A stretch of DNA of 64,000 bases from Apoderus coryli (lineage: Eukaryota; Arthropoda; Insecta; Coleoptera; Attelabidae): contig OU452198.1 of assembly GCA_911728435.2 (NCBI GenBank), positions 21,796,001-21,860,000 of the forward strand, in the 5' to 3' direction. The notes under the pieces were generated by a model. It was given only the letters and a program-made list of their open reading frames with translations. It was not told the origin of the DNA and made no database searches. Positions 63,942 to 64,000 of the stretch are shown piece after piece. Position 1 is the stretch's first letter. Each line of letters begins with the position of its first letter. Made by a program: the position numbers and the translations under genes.

Positions 63942-64000
63942 TTTTGTTTTGTTTTTCTTATTAGCTTTTATGCTTAAATTATCAAATAAATTCACTATGT

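Overview
This is an insect-type nuclear window: AT-rich, with spliceosomal introns, and dominated by transposable elements nested inside one another. The exact organism cannot be read from the window. Env-bearing Gypsy elements, Polinton, DIRS, piggyBac, Penelope and (TTA)n-tailed LINE remnants together with ACACCCTGTATA-type repeats point to an arthropod, most likely a beetle or hemipteran.

Layout. 1-150 is the last part of a Gypsy pol, and 889-1596 a 5'-truncated LINE. 1597-13309 is a decayed Polinton/Maverick (fibre-like gene, integrase with chromodomain, protein-primed DNA polymerase B). Its polymerase gene is split by a young Copia element (9081-12495) that has lost its reverse transcriptase. 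A spliced antisense gene with a Cys-rich tail lies inside the Polinton territory (3808-4465). 14120-16421 is a five-exon minus-strand gene with a CIDE-N-like first domain. 16803-20966 is an env remnant of a Gypsy element split by an RTE/CR1-like LINE with a ~41-bp target duplication. 23267-31993 holds scattered minus-strand exons of a tyrosine-recombinase-like (Crypton-like) gene, with a complete-looking DIRS element (24179-28849) inserted in it. 32081-35064 has two large fold-back elements and a decayed DDE transposase. 35418-40261 is a Gypsy element with indistinguishable LTRs and one long gag-pol frame but no visible protease. 40998-43701 is a ~517-bp tandem repeat. 43952-46034 is a piggyBac element with an internal deletion. 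46135-46431 is a possible two-exon small gene. 48939-49135 is a Penelope tail and 49343-49630 a SAM-like exon. 49938-63995 is a minus-strand env-carrying Gypsy (gag, protease, pol, env, LTR) broken by stops, by an intact two-ORF LINE (53115-57610) and by a further 2.8 kb of unassigned DNA.

The genes do not form a cooperating pathway. The window is a record of successive insertions. The least explained structures are a five-hairpin array in the DIRS gag intron, a perfect 75-bp palindrome at the DIRS left edge, a U5-PBS fragment standing in for the Copia reverse transcriptase, the young protease-less Gypsy, and an open frame preserved in four tandem repeat units.
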